The notes beneath the pieces are model-generated. The model was given only the letters and a program-made list of their open reading frames with translations. It was not told the DNA's origin and ran no database searches. 64,000 nucleotides of DNA from Dictyobacter kobayashii (GTDB lineage: Bacteria > Chloroflexota > Ktedonobacteria > Ktedonobacterales > Ktedonobacteraceae), in contig NZ_BIFS01000001.1 of assembly GCF_003967555.1 (NCBI RefSeq), forward strand, positions 1-64,000, read 5' to 3'. Positions 28,991 through 38,134 of the stretch are shown in pieces. The translations under genes and the position numbers were made by a program. Numbering within the stretch: position 1 is the first letter of the stretch; every line of letters begins with the position of its first letter.

Positions 28991-31360
28991 ATGGAAGCTA
29001 CAATGCCAAAAGTTAACCAGGAACGCTTATTAAGGATGCACAAATATTGGAACGCAGCCAATTACCTTACTATCGGTCAAATTTATCTAAAAGAAAATCC
29101 TCTTCTCAAACAGCCTCTCAGACCTGAACATATCAAACCACGACTCTTAGGCCACTGGGGAACCTCTCCAGGGCTGAGTTTTATCTACACGCACTTGAAC
29201 CGGCTGATCCAGGATAATAATATCGATATGATCTACCTGACAGGCCCTGGGCACGGCGGACCAGCGATCATTGCTCAAGTATACCTCGAAGGTACTTATA
29301 CTGAAGTATATCCTCAGGTCACTCAAGATGTGGAAGGGATGCGACACCTCTTTCGGCAATTCTCATCTCCAGGAGGCGTGCCTAGCCATGTAAGCGTTAC
29401 CACTCCAGGCTCTATACATGAAGGCGGGGAATTAGGTTATGTGCTTTCACATGCCTTTGGCGCTGCCTTTGATAGTCCCAATTTGATCGTTGCTGCCGTC
29501 GTTGGTGATGGCGAAGCTGAAACTGCTCCTCTTGAAGGCGCATGGAAGGGCATTAAGTTTTTAAATCCTGTACGTGATGGCGCGGTCCTTCCTATTCTTC
29601 ATCTTAACGGCTATAAGATATCAGGGCCAACCGTGCTGGGCCGCGCTGAGGATGAAGAGATTCAAAAGCTGCTTACTGGACATGGTTATGAGGTGTTCTA
29701 TGTCGAAGGCAGTGAACCCATGAAAGTCCATCAGGCCTTTGCTGATACTTTGGATGTATGCTATTCAAAAATTCGAGCTTATCAAGCAGATGCCAGACAG
29801 AATGGTTTTTCAAAGCGTCCTAGTTGGCCGGTAATCATTTTACGTACCCCCAAAGGGTGGACTGGACCCAGGGAAGTTGATGGTCTCCCTATAGAAGGCA
29901 CATTCCGTGCTCACCAGGTGCCAGTTGCAGATGTAAGGGAAAATCCAGCACATCTTCAAATCCTCGAAAATTGGATGCGTAGTTATAAGCCTGAAGAGAT
30001 TTTCGATAATAGCGGGCGTTTAATTGCAGAGTTAGCGGATTTGGCTCCCAAAGGTGATCGCCGCATGGGTGCAAATCCCCATGCCAATGGCGGAAAATTG
30101 CGGGTTGAGTTAGAGATACCATCTTATAATAACTATGCATTTGAGGTGAAAAAACCTGCTACGCAGCGTCAGGAATCTACACGACCTTTCGGTAAAATGA
30201 TGCGCGACATCTATAAACTCAATTCCAAAGTACACAATTTCCGCCTTTTCTGCCCCGATGAAACCAATTCCAATCGCCTGGGGGATGTCTTCGACGTTGA
30301 AAATCGTTGCCTGGTCGAGAAAATCATTCCAATTGATGATCATGTTTCTCCCAATGGCCGGGTGATGGAGGTGTTGAGCGAACATTTGTGCCAGGGCTGG
30401 CTAGAGGGCTTCCTGCTCACCGGACGTCATGGCATCTTTGCTACTTATGAGGCCTTTGCGATGGTCTCGGATTCAATGACGGTCCAACATTCAAAGTGGC
30501 TTCAAGAAGGATCAAAACTACCCTGGCGAGCTCCTATCTCTTCATTAAACATCCTTTTGACTTCAACTTGTTGGCGCAATGACCATAATGGTTTTAGCCA
30601 TCAAGGTCCTGGGCTTATCGATACGGTCCTTTCTAAGAAAGGGACAGTCGCCCGTATCTATCTACCACCAGATTCTAATTGCTTGCTTTCTATCGCCGAT
30701 CATTGTTTACATAGCTGCAACTATGTAAACTTGATTGTGATTGATAAACAGGCTCATTTGCAATACTTGAATATGGATGAGGCGGTCGATCATTGTAATC
30801 GCGGCCTGTCGATTTGGAAGTGGGCAAGCAATGACGATAAATTAGAACCTGATGTAGTGTTGGCTTCTGCTGGTGATGTGCCTACTCTAGAAACCATCGC
30901 TGCCGCTCATTGGCTGCGCCACCATATTCCGGAAATGAAGGTACGTGTAGTTAATGTGGTTGATTTGATGACTCTTTATCCACCTTACTTCCATCCTCAT
31001 GGTATGTCTGATGCAGCCTTTATCGAGCATTTCACTACTAACAAGCCTGTGATATTCGCGTTCCATGGCTATCAGCGTGCTATTCATGAGGTTATTCATG
31101 GTCGCCCTAATACCCCACGCTTTCATGTCCGTGGCTTTATGGAAGAAGGTACGACAACCACGCCTTTCGATATGGTGGTACTAAATGGTATGAGCCGCTA
31201 TCACCTTTGTATAGAAGCCATGAAACGTGCTCCTCGGGTACATAGCCTTACCCCTCCCCTTATCGAGAAATGTAATGATATGTTGAAAAAGCACTATTCT
31301 TACGTTCGTGAGCATCTGGAGGATATGCCTGAGATAGCCAACTGGGTTTGGACCGACTAG
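28991..31360 (+). CDS. xfp: Phosphoketolase (xylulose-5-P/fructose-6-P)
   Basis: A thiamine-diphosphate enzyme that cleaves xylulose-5-phosphate (and usually fructose-6-phosphate) with phosphate to acetyl phosphate and a shorter sugar phosphate. The ATG at 28991 is preferred because GGAGG lies 8 bases upstream, giving 789 residues, the family length. Motifs include RLLGHWGTSPG, TGPGHGGPA, the diphosphate-binding VVGDGEAETAPLEG, TSTCWRNDHNGFSHQGPG and HVRGFMEEGTTTTPFD. It gives a glycolytic bypass that ties in with the pentose and rhamnose genes downstream. Monocistronic, with its own terminator. Confidence 0.95.
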   Translation: MEATMPKVNQERLLRMHKYWNAANYLTIGQIYLKENPLLKQPLRPEHIKPRLLGHWGTSPGLSFIYTHLNRLIQDNNIDMIYLTGPGHGGPAIIAQVYLEGTYTEVYPQVTQDVEGMRHLFRQFSSPGGVPSHVSVTTPGSIHEGGELGYVLSHAFGAAFDSPNLIVAAVVGDGEAETAPLEGAWKGIKFLNPVRDGAVLPILHLNGYKISGPTVLGRAEDEEIQKLLTGHGYEVFYVEGSEPMKVHQAFADTLDVCYSKIRAYQADARQNGFSKRPSWPVIILRTPKGWTGPREVDGLPIEGTFRAHQVPVADVRENPAHLQILENWMRSYKPEEIFDNSGRLIAELADLAPKGDRRMGANPHANGGKLRVELEIPSYNNYAFEVKKPATQRQESTRPFGKMMRDIYKLNSKVHNFRLFCPDETNSNRLGDVFDVENRCLVEKIIPIDDHVSPNGRVMEVLSEHLCQGWLEGFLLTGRHGIFATYEAFAMVSDSMTVQHSKWLQEGSKLPWRAPISSLNILLTSTCWRNDHNGFSHQGPGLIDTVLSKKGTVARIYLPPDSNCLLSIADHCLHSCNYVNLIVIDKQAHLQYLNMDEAVDHCNRGLSIWKWASNDDKLEPDVVLASAGDVPTLETIAAAHWLRHHIPEMKVRVVNVVDLMTLYPPYFHPHGMSDAAFIEHFTTNKPVIFAFHGYQRAIHEVIHGRPNTPRFHVRGFMEEGTTTTPFDMVVLNGMSRYHLCIEAMKRAPRVHSLTPPLIEKCNDMLKKHYSYVREHLEDMPEIANWVWTD

Positions 31361-31379
31361 AGTTAATGGCATTCAAAAG

Positions 31380-31427
31380 ATAGTGGACAGACCTTTTTCA
31401 CAAATATGAAAAGGGTCTGTCCACTAT
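31380..31427 (+). terminator. Phosphoketolase terminator
   Basis: A 21-bp stem (ATAGTGGACAGACC, then TTTTTCA, against its inverse, one G-T pair) with a 6-base loop, 20 bases after the stop and shared with the convergent neighbour. Confidence 0.85.
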
Positions 31428-31453
31428 TATAATGTGTAACTACTTTATACACA

Positions 31454-31846
31454 TTACATTTTTGTAGTATGTTCTGGCGCGATGACTATTACAACACGCT
31501 CATCACCTGGCTGGTGATTAGGATAGGTATCTACACCCATGTATTTCTTGGCCATCGAGTTAATAAAACGCAGGTCTGGATCTTCATCTACACGTACGAC
31601 ACGGCCACGCACTTCTAAATAGCGATAGGGATTCGTGGGGTCCACGATTGAAAGCGCAATACGAGGGTCCCGCTGCAGGTTTTTATATTTCTGGCGCCCC
31701 TTGGTCTGACTAAATAGGATATGTGTCCCATCCCAATCAAACCAGACTGGCGTGGTCTGAGGCTCTCCTGCAGGCCCAATAGTGGCAATATGCGCCAGGG
31801 CAGTTGTGCTTAATAAATCTTTATAATCTTCAGATATCTGAGTCAT
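31454..31846 (-). CDS. PPOX-class F420/flavin-dependent oxidoreductase
   Basis: A 130-residue split-barrel protein of the pyridoxamine-5'-phosphate-oxidase-like superfamily, F420-dependent class. Visible features are AHIATIGPAGEPQTTPVWFD, GRQKYKNLQRDPRIALSIVD and RYLEVRGRVVRV, which form the cofactor-binding barrel. The start is supported by AAAGGGAG. Members reduce varied substrates with F420H2; the substrate here is unknown. A second member lies at 35584, too divergent to be a recent duplicate. Confidence 0.8.
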   Translation of the reverse strand: MTQISEDYKDLLSTTALAHIATIGPAGEPQTTPVWFDWDGTHILFSQTKGRQKYKNLQRDPRIALSIVDPTNPYRYLEVRGRVVRVDEDPDLRFINSMAKKYMGVDTYPNHQPGDERVVIVIAPEHTTKM

Positions 31847-32051
31847 TTTATTCTCCCTTTAAGTAATTAGAGGCTTTTCTTACTACCATATGTATGGATA
31901 TGGCAATTTAGCAAAAACGAAGAATGTTTTGCCCCTCTACCTCACTTAAACATATTTCAGTAGCAATCTATTCCTTACTTAAATTTTTTTATCTTTTAAT
32001 TCTCTTCTGAGAACATTTGCTCACGAATAAGGTAGTTTTCTAGACAAGCAA

Positions 32052-32085
32052 GGAACCGCGCAATAAGGGATAATTGCACGGTCCC
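32052..32085 (-). terminator. Probable terminator of the alpha-glucosidase gene
   Basis: An imperfect 13-bp stem (GGAACCGCGCAAT against ATTGCACGGTCCC) with an 8-base loop, about 85 bases past the minus-strand gene end. The rest of the spacer 31847-32168 shows nothing else. Confidence 0.55.
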
Positions 32086-32168
32086 CTTTCCTACTTACTC
32101 ATTTTGATTGCAGATAACGCAGGGATGCTTATGGTAGATAAGCTCTAACGCGACCAGAAGATTATTAT

Positions 32169-33770
32169 TTAATCAGCAATCTCGATAAGGCAGCCTTCGT
32201 TTGCACGTAGTGAAAAGCTGTTTAAATCGACCTGGCTATTGCGATCAAGCAATGTCGATAGCAAAATATTGCCTTGCTTGATATGAGCAAGTGATAGCTT
32301 TTGCTCCTCAGCAGAACAATTCAATGCTATCAGGTAACGTTTCCCCTCTTGCTCTCGTACATATACAAAACATTCTTCTGGCATTCCATCTACTGAGGTG
32401 TAGCTGCCAATTGTGAGGGCGGGAATGGCACGCCGTAATGTGAGTAATGTTTTAGTGAATATGAGATGAGAGGACGCATCATTCTGCTCACTTTGTACAT
32501 TCACCTGCTGGTAATCTTCAGACAGTGGCAACCAACTGGCAATGCCAGGCTTGACAAAACCTGCCCCGGGCTGACTATTCCATTGCATTGGTGAACGCTG
32601 TGGATCTCGACTATGGATCGGATTATCCTTGCCTTGTGGATCATGCATCATTTCATGCGGGACAATGGCATTTTGCATGCCTAGTTCATCCCCATAGTAA
32701 CATGTTGGTGTCCCACGCAATGTGAGTAGCAACATCTGGGCGATACGAGATTGTTCTTTGCCAACACGGCTGGCAATACGAGATCGATCATGATTGCCAA
32801 GTACCCAGTTCGGCCACGCTCCTTCTGGTAGGGCTTTTTCATAGGTATCTACACAAGTACGGATAGCTTTGGCGTTCCAGGCCGAGAGCTCGATGAATTG
32901 AAAATTAAATGGTAGATGTACTTCATCTAAAAATTCTCCATAGTAACTCATTAAGCGTGGGACAGGTAGGTAAATTTCCCCAATAAAGACACGTTCCCCA
33001 TAGCTGTCAACCAGGGCCCGCATTTCTCTGATAATTTCATGTACCTCTGACTGATCTTCAGTATAGCGACCTTCTTGTCTTGCGTATGGAGGGTCACCTG
33101 GCTTCCACTCAGGACGGTTTGGATTATCTCGAAACTGGGCATCTTTGATCATCATCCATATTACGTCCACCCTAAAACCGTCTACACCCCGATCTAACCA
33201 GAAGCGCAGGACATTATACATTGCTTCTTTTACTACCGGATTTCTCCAGTTGAGGTCTGGCTGCTTTACATCAAACATATGCAGATAATATTGTCCGCTG
33301 ATTTCATCAAACTGCCAGGCTGATCCTCCAAAAAAGCTTGTCCAGTTGTTGGGTGGGCCTCCATCAGCCGCTGGATCATGCCAGATATACCAGTCTCGTT
33401 TGCTGCTTTCTCGACTGGAACGGGATTCTACAAACCAGGGATGCTCATCAGATGTGTGGTTAGGCACAAAGTCTAGAATGAGTTTCATGTTTTGCTGGTG
33501 AACTTTGTGCAATAGGGCATCAAAATCATTGAGCGTTCCAAATAATGGCTCAATATCAGTGTAGTTCGCAATATCATAACCAAAATCAGCCATTGGGGAT
33601 GGATAAATGGGTGATAACCATATTGCGTCAATCCCAAGCCATTTTAAGTAATCTAGTCGTTGATTGATACCAACCAGGTCTCCTACACCATCCCCATTGC
33701 TATCCATAAAACTGCGTGGATAAATCTGATAAACAACACCAGTCTGCCACCATTCATATGCGTGTGCCAT
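32169..33770 (-). CDS. GH13 alpha-glucosidase
   Basis: A 533-residue glycoside hydrolase family 13 enzyme (oligo-1,6-glucosidase/alpha-glucosidase type). It has WWQTGVVYQIYPRSF, LDFVPNHTSDEHPWF, the nucleophile region GFRVDVIW, the acid/base glutamate in VFIGEIYLP and the transition-state aspartate in LGNHDRSR. It ends with a small beta domain. No signal peptide, so it acts in the cytoplasm on imported oligosaccharides such as maltose or isomaltose; trehalose-type substrates cannot be excluded. It stands alone in the minus direction. Confidence 0.9.
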   Translation of the reverse strand: MAHAYEWWQTGVVYQIYPRSFMDSNGDGVGDLVGINQRLDYLKWLGIDAIWLSPIYPSPMADFGYDIANYTDIEPLFGTLNDFDALLHKVHQQNMKLILDFVPNHTSDEHPWFVESRSSRESSKRDWYIWHDPAADGGPPNNWTSFFGGSAWQFDEISGQYYLHMFDVKQPDLNWRNPVVKEAMYNVLRFWLDRGVDGFRVDVIWMMIKDAQFRDNPNRPEWKPGDPPYARQEGRYTEDQSEVHEIIREMRALVDSYGERVFIGEIYLPVPRLMSYYGEFLDEVHLPFNFQFIELSAWNAKAIRTCVDTYEKALPEGAWPNWVLGNHDRSRIASRVGKEQSRIAQMLLLTLRGTPTCYYGDELGMQNAIVPHEMMHDPQGKDNPIHSRDPQRSPMQWNSQPGAGFVKPGIASWLPLSEDYQQVNVQSEQNDASSHLIFTKTLLTLRRAIPALTIGSYTSVDGMPEECFVYVREQEGKRYLIALNCSAEEQKLSLAHIKQGNILLSTLLDRNSQVDLNSFSLRANEGCLIEIAD

Positions 33771-33886
33771 ACAACTGTACCTCTTGATAAATACTGAACT
33801 ATATTATTCATCCATAACTGGCACCATTGTTAAGTACAAAAATTGGCTGCCAGCTATGGATGCGTATCAGGTCACATCATAGCTTT

Positions 33887-34774
33887 CTATCGATGTGCTT
33901 CTATCCATCTTACAATATCATTGTCGAGTAATGCTCTATCCGCCTCGAATTCGGTATCGTGGTACCAATCTGGATAGGTTTTCCATTCTTTATCAGTACT
34001 TTTTAAAGCGTTGTAAAAGGTTTGAGCGGCTGCTATAACAACAACTTTATCTCCTTGCGCTTGTAATACTAACGAGGGAATTGTGACTGATCTGGCTTTT
34101 TTTAACGTTTCTAAACGCATGCGCAATATTTGTACGAGAAAAGTCGCGGTGAGGTCCCTCACCCAGTAGGGATCTTCTTCTAACATCCGTGCGGCTTCAC
34201 TGTTTGCTGTCATCCCTTCGTGCCCGCCTCCCACACGCCAAAGACGACGCGATTTGAAGATCCCACCAATCAGAATAGAGAGGGTTGTACGTAACGACAG
34301 TTGACTTCTGTCACGTATCCAGGGATTCAGGAAAATGACACCATTCAGGAGATGTCCATAGGCTGCCGCAACATGGGTGGCAAAGATTCCACCCATACTA
34401 TGACCGAGGATATAGACTCTGGCATCTGGATGCCGTTTATGAATTTCTACTATAATCTCGGCTATATCTTGAACGTATTGTTGATAGGCATCTATATGCC
34501 CGGGTTGACCATGTGAGTTCCCAAATCCTCGATGATCCACGGTGTAAACGCTTAGGCCTCGCATAAATAATTCATTGGCCATGTCAACATACCATCCTCC
34601 ATGTCCACCCAAACCATGGAGTATTAAGAGCACATCGGTGCTCTCTCTTTGCCAGGAGCGGAGGAATAATTGGCAATTGTCTTTTAAGGTTATATGCTCG
34701 CTTTTACACTGAGAGGTTCCATCCTCTTTTAACACTCCCCATACTCCAGGTATATCTGCATTATAGTGCGTCAT
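33887..34774 (-). CDS. Alpha/beta hydrolase (monoacylglycerol-lipase-like)
   Basis: The ATG at 34774 is preferred (AAAGGGGC upstream) over the longer frame from 34831, giving 295 residues. It has the serine aminopeptidase/monoglyceride lipase fold: LLILHGLGGHGGWY, VDHRGFGNSHG, the nucleophile ILGHSMGGIF, VLQAQGDKVV with the likely aspartate, and a late DWYHDTEFE with the histidine. It probably cleaves acylglycerols or lysophospholipids. Divergent from the secreted protein gene at 34995. Confidence 0.8.
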   Translation of the reverse strand: MTHYNADIPGVWGVLKEDGTSQCKSEHITLKDNCQLFLRSWQRESTDVLLILHGLGGHGGWYVDMANELFMRGLSVYTVDHRGFGNSHGQPGHIDAYQQYVQDIAEIIVEIHKRHPDARVYILGHSMGGIFATHVAAAYGHLLNGVIFLNPWIRDRSQLSLRTTLSILIGGIFKSRRLWRVGGGHEGMTANSEAARMLEEDPYWVRDLTATFLVQILRMRLETLKKARSVTIPSLVLQAQGDKVVVIAAAQTFYNALKSTDKEWKTYPDWYHDTEFEADRALLDNDIVRWIEAHR

Positions 34775-34871
34775 ACTCTTTCTTGCCCCTTTGCATGCAT
34801 TCGTTTCATTCTTAATCGCGTGGATAAGCACAACCTTGCCATATTATAACACGCGTTCTTGCGATTCTTTT

Positions 34872-34901
34872 TTGCGAGCATATAAACTTTAGGAGTATAC
34901 T
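34872..34901 (+). promoter_or_regulatory. Candidate promoter
   Basis: TTGCGA, 18 bases, TATACT, about 95 bases before the secreted-protein gene at 34995. A reasonable housekeeping promoter. Confidence 0.4.
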
Positions 34902-34994
34902 ATCTTTAAGAGGGCTAACGTTCCTGTAAGATGTCTTTTATTATCGCAACTGTTGTGAGATGTCCCCTTTCATTTTCAAGTACAGGCACAGCTT

Positions 34995-35507
34995 ATGAAA
35001 CATCATTTCATTCCTCTACACATTGTTGCGTTTAGCGTCATGATCTTATTCATTTCGCTCTTTTTTACAAGTAGCCGCACAGAAATACAAACTACCCATG
35101 CAAAAGTGCTTCCATACACTACTAGCATGGGTACAGGTCCAGATCTTCAACTAGAGGCTTTTACTGGTACATGGTATAGTCATGGTGCAGCATTGGTTAT
35201 TCAATCTAATGGATATGCAACTTATACTGCCCGTGCTTATATCTGGTGCAATACGGGTTCGGCTCCACCATGTGATGTAATACAGGGTAATAATATTATT
35301 TCTGGCATCCACATGGAACTTAGATTTACACATACTCAAGGGGATATCGCTTATGGAACTGTCCTCAAAAGCACTACTGGCCATGTCGGTTCCCCGGTTA
35401 GTCTGACTTTGACACACAATCATACAGCGAACTTCAAAGAGGTAACATCCAACTCACCTCGGCTTCTTTGCGACCTGCAAGCCCCTGCTGGGCTCTGCGG
35501 AGCATAA
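34995..35507 (+). CDS. Secreted protein of unknown function
   Basis: A 170-residue protein with an N-terminal membrane/signal segment (IVAFSVMILFISLFFTS). The mature part begins around residue 30-45 and contains FTGTWYSHGAALVIQSNGYA and IWCNTGSAPPCDV, the kind of lipocalin-like or small beta-barrel pattern seen in exported proteins. Four cysteines are present (two near 90-100, two near the C-terminus) and could form disulfides. Not recognised as a named family. Confidence 0.6.
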   Translation: MKHHFIPLHIVAFSVMILFISLFFTSSRTEIQTTHAKVLPYTTSMGTGPDLQLEAFTGTWYSHGAALVIQSNGYATYTARAYIWCNTGSAPPCDVIQGNNIISGIHMELRFTHTQGDIAYGTVLKSTTGHVGSPVSLTLTHNHTANFKEVTSNSPRLLCDLQAPAGLCGA

Positions 35508-35583
35508 TATGAACGTTGCTTGACTCAGATCCTTTTTATATCATGGGTTGGACCAATCTACACATTAACAGGAGAATAAAATA

Positions 35584-35988
35584 TTGAACACATTTACTTC
35601 AGCTGAAATAGCGTACTTTGCGGATCAAAAATTGGGCCGTCTGGCCACAATCAATCAAACCGGTGCTCCTCATGTTGTTCCTGTAGGTTTTAGCTTTAAT
35701 GCTGAACTGGGAACCATTGATATCGCAGGCTATAATCTGATGAAAAGCCTGAAATACCGCAATGTGTTGAGGAATGGTCTCGCTGCCTTTGTCGTTGACG
35801 ATGTCCTTCCTCCATGGCAACCTCGAGGCATTGAGGTACGTGGTCGAGCAGAAATTATAAAAAAAGGTGGTCAGGAAATCATTCAAAACGAAAATGTAGA
35901 TGCAGAATTTATTCGCCTCACCCCTCAAAGAATCATTTCCTGGGGCATCGACACTGATCCTTATCATCCAAATAGTAGATCGGTCTGA
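35584..35988 (+). CDS. PPOX-class F420-dependent oxidoreductase
   Basis: A 134-residue split-barrel protein starting at TTG, with AGGAG 10 bases upstream. It has AYFADQKLGRLATINQTGAP, HVVPVGFSFN, NVLRNGLAAFVVDD, RGIEVRGRAE and a C-terminal SWGIDTDPYHPNSRSV. That ending is typical of the F420-dependent PPOX group. Together with the protein at 31454 and the LLM enzyme at 49293 it suggests the host makes cofactor F420. Confidence 0.8.
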   Translation: MNTFTSAEIAYFADQKLGRLATINQTGAPHVVPVGFSFNAELGTIDIAGYNLMKSLKYRNVLRNGLAAFVVDDVLPPWQPRGIEVRGRAEIIKKGGQEIIQNENVDAEFIRLTPQRIISWGIDTDPYHPNSRSV

Positions 35989-36142
35989 CCAGCAATAGAG
36001 GTTAGTAACAGTTGCCAAAAAAGTGAGAGAACATGGGCAGACGATGGAAAAAAGCAGACATGTCGTGGGGCTTGACAGCCAAGAAAATATGTTCTATCAT
36101 ACGTTGCATGACAGGCTCTTGATGTGTCCAGGGGGAGAGGGG

Positions 36143-37340
36143 ATGATTCGAGCACATAAAATCCGTTTGCATCCAACAGTGGAACAACAGGCCTATTTCG
36201 CCAGAGCGGCTGGCGTCAGCCGTTTTTGCTGGAATTGGGCGCTGGCTGAATGGAAGCGGGCGACACTCCCACAGCCTTGATGCTCAAGAAACAGTTCAAT
36301 GCGATCAGGCGTGTGCAGTTTCCCTGGACCTGGGAGGTGACAAAAAACGCCTCCGATCAGCCCTTTCTTGATCTGGGCAAGGCCTTTACTGCTTTCTTTG
36401 AAGGCCTCAAGACGGGCAAACGCACCGGCTCTCCCGCTTCAAAAGCAAAAAGCGCAGTAAAGCGAGCTTTTATCTGGCCAATGATCAACTGGAACTGGGC
36501 GATCATCGCGTCTGGGTGCCCAAGCTCGGATGGGTCAATATGGCGGAGAATCTGCGTTTCCACGGAAAAATTATGGGGGCGCGCATGAGCAAAACCGCTG
36601 ATTGGTGGTTCATCAGCATCACGGTCGAGATTCCCCAGGAACCATCTTTCAAGCGAGCAGCAGCCGTCGGCATCGACGTCGGATTGAACCGACTGGTCAC
36701 GTTGAGTACCGCAGAGGGATACGAGAACCAAGCATTCCTTAAAGCGTCGCTCCACAAGCTCCGTCAGGCCAACAAACGGCTGCACCGTCGTGTTCAAGGT
36801 TCCAAGAATCGTGAGAAAGCGCGTCGTCAGGTGGCACGACTGCATTACCGCATCACCTGTTTACGCCAGGATCTGTTGCACAAAGTGAGCACCCATCTCG
36901 CAACCTGTTATGGGATCATCGGGATCGAAGACCTCAACCTCAAAGGGATGCTCAAGAATCGCTGCCTGGCTCGTTCGTTGTCCGACGCAGCGCTTGGGAC
37001 GTTGTTGTCACTGCTCACCAGCAAGGTGGAGCAGCGTAGTGGACAGGTGGTGAAGGTGGGGCGCTTCTTTCCGTCGTCAAAAACCTGTCATGGGTGTGGG
37101 TGGAGATGGGAGGACATGGACCTGTCGGATCGTCTGTTTGTCTGTCAAAATGCGGACTGTGCCTATCATCACGTTCCCCAGGATCGTGATCATAATGCCA
37201 GTTTGAATATCTTAGACGAAGCCCTTCGCTTGATCGGGCTCATGGATCAAGCCGTCGGCGGCACTGGCTCGGACGAAGACGCAAAATTGGCTGTGGACTG
37301 GATGGAAGACCAAAAAAGCTTCGGCTTTGAGGCGATTGAG
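36143..37340 (+). pseudogene. tnpB: TnpB (IS200/IS605 OrfB), frameshifted
   Basis: Three frames combine into one TnpB, the RNA-guided nuclease of IS200/IS605 elements. It starts MIRAHKIRLHPTVEQQ at 36143 after GGGGGAGAGG. Single-base losses near 36254 and 36433-36435 explain the breaks. The RuvC-like core shows GIDVGLNRLV (Asp), IIGIEDLNLKGM (Glu), a zinc finger (CHGCGWRW, then CQNADCAYHH) and DRDHNASLN (Asp). The C-terminal end is uncertain because the frame runs on to 37547 into mgsA. No TnpA gene accompanies it. A guide RNA would be expected near the 3' end but was not defined. Confidence 0.8.
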
Positions 37341-37436
37341 GATGAAGCAGCAACAACAAGAGGTGTAGGACTATGCTTGCATACGTTTTACTACATTAAT
37401 TGGAGCAGATTCGCTTTCTACCTATGCCACAGTATT

Positions 37437-37484
37437 ACAAAGAGAACACCTACTTTAAGTGTCCATTGGAGGTACTCTCTTTGT
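37437..37484 (-). terminator. Imperfect hairpin downstream of mgsA
   Basis: ACAAAGAGA paired with TCTCTTTGT, with partly paired inner bases, 30 bases beyond the mgsA stop on the minus strand. A probable terminator. Confidence 0.5.
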
Positions 37485-37514
37485 GATTCCACGAGTACAT
37501 ACTTATTAGTGGTT

Positions 37515-38009
37515 TTACTGCATGCGACGAATATAGGCTTCGTATGAAAGTGGTAGCAGACGGTCATAGGTGTTTGCCATTAATGGTGATGAAATAATAA
37601 AATCTGCCGTCGCTCGATTACAGGCTACTGGAATATTCCATACAGCAGCAATGCGCAACAACGCTTTGACGTCAGGATCATGTGGTTGTGCCTCTAAAGG
37701 ATCCCAAAAAAATATTAAGCCATCAATCTCTCTTTCGGCGATACCAGCTCCTATCTGCAAATCTCCACCTAGAGGACCACTCTGGAAGCATTGAATTTCT
37801 AACTCCAGTTTACTCTCTAGTAGCGAACCTGTGGTCCCGGTGGCGTAGAGCATATGTTGGGCTAAGATCTCTCGGTGCTCCTGCGCCCATTCGATCAGTT
37901 CCGCTTTTTTATTGTCGTGCGCGACCAGGGCGATTCTCTTCTTTTTATCAATCGTGAGAATGCTATAACGCCCTTCTTTTATGAATGGAGAATGTATATT
38001 TTCGCTCAA
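37515..38009 (-). CDS. mgsA: Methylglyoxal synthase
   Basis: Converts dihydroxyacetone phosphate to methylglyoxal and phosphate, a bypass of lower glycolysis leading to lactate. The 164-residue protein starts at TTG with AAGGAAG just upstream. Motifs: [44 protein letters not shown] (phosphate binding), [20 protein letters not shown] (catalytic Asp) and [12 protein letters not shown]. All fit the family. It lies between the sugar transporter genes and a TnpB insertion, in its own transcription unit. Confidence 0.95.
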   Translation of the reverse strand: MSENIHSPFIKEGRYSILTIDKKKRIALVAHDNKKAELIEWAQEHREILAQHMLYATGTTGSLLESKLELEIQCFQSGPLGGDLQIGAGIAEREIDGLIFFWDPLEAQPHDPDVKALLRIAAVWNIPVACNRATADFIISSPLMANTYDRLLPLSYEAYIRRMQ

Positions 38010-38064
38010 ATGTGCTTCCTTCTATTCAATGTTGTGTTTGTATAAGCATACTACCAACAATATT

Positions 38065-38125
38065 AAAAAGAGTCCATATACTGATGTGCACTTTGTAATA
38101 TACATCAATAATATGGACTCTTTTT
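38065..38125 (-). terminator. Terminator of the sugar transporter operon
   Basis: AAAAAGAGTCCATAT paired with ATATGGACTCTTTTT, enclosing a smaller TGATGT/ACATCA stem, 10 bases past the permease stop. The poly-A/T flanks allow use in both directions. Confidence 0.85.
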
Positions 38126-38134
38126 GATGGGAAT

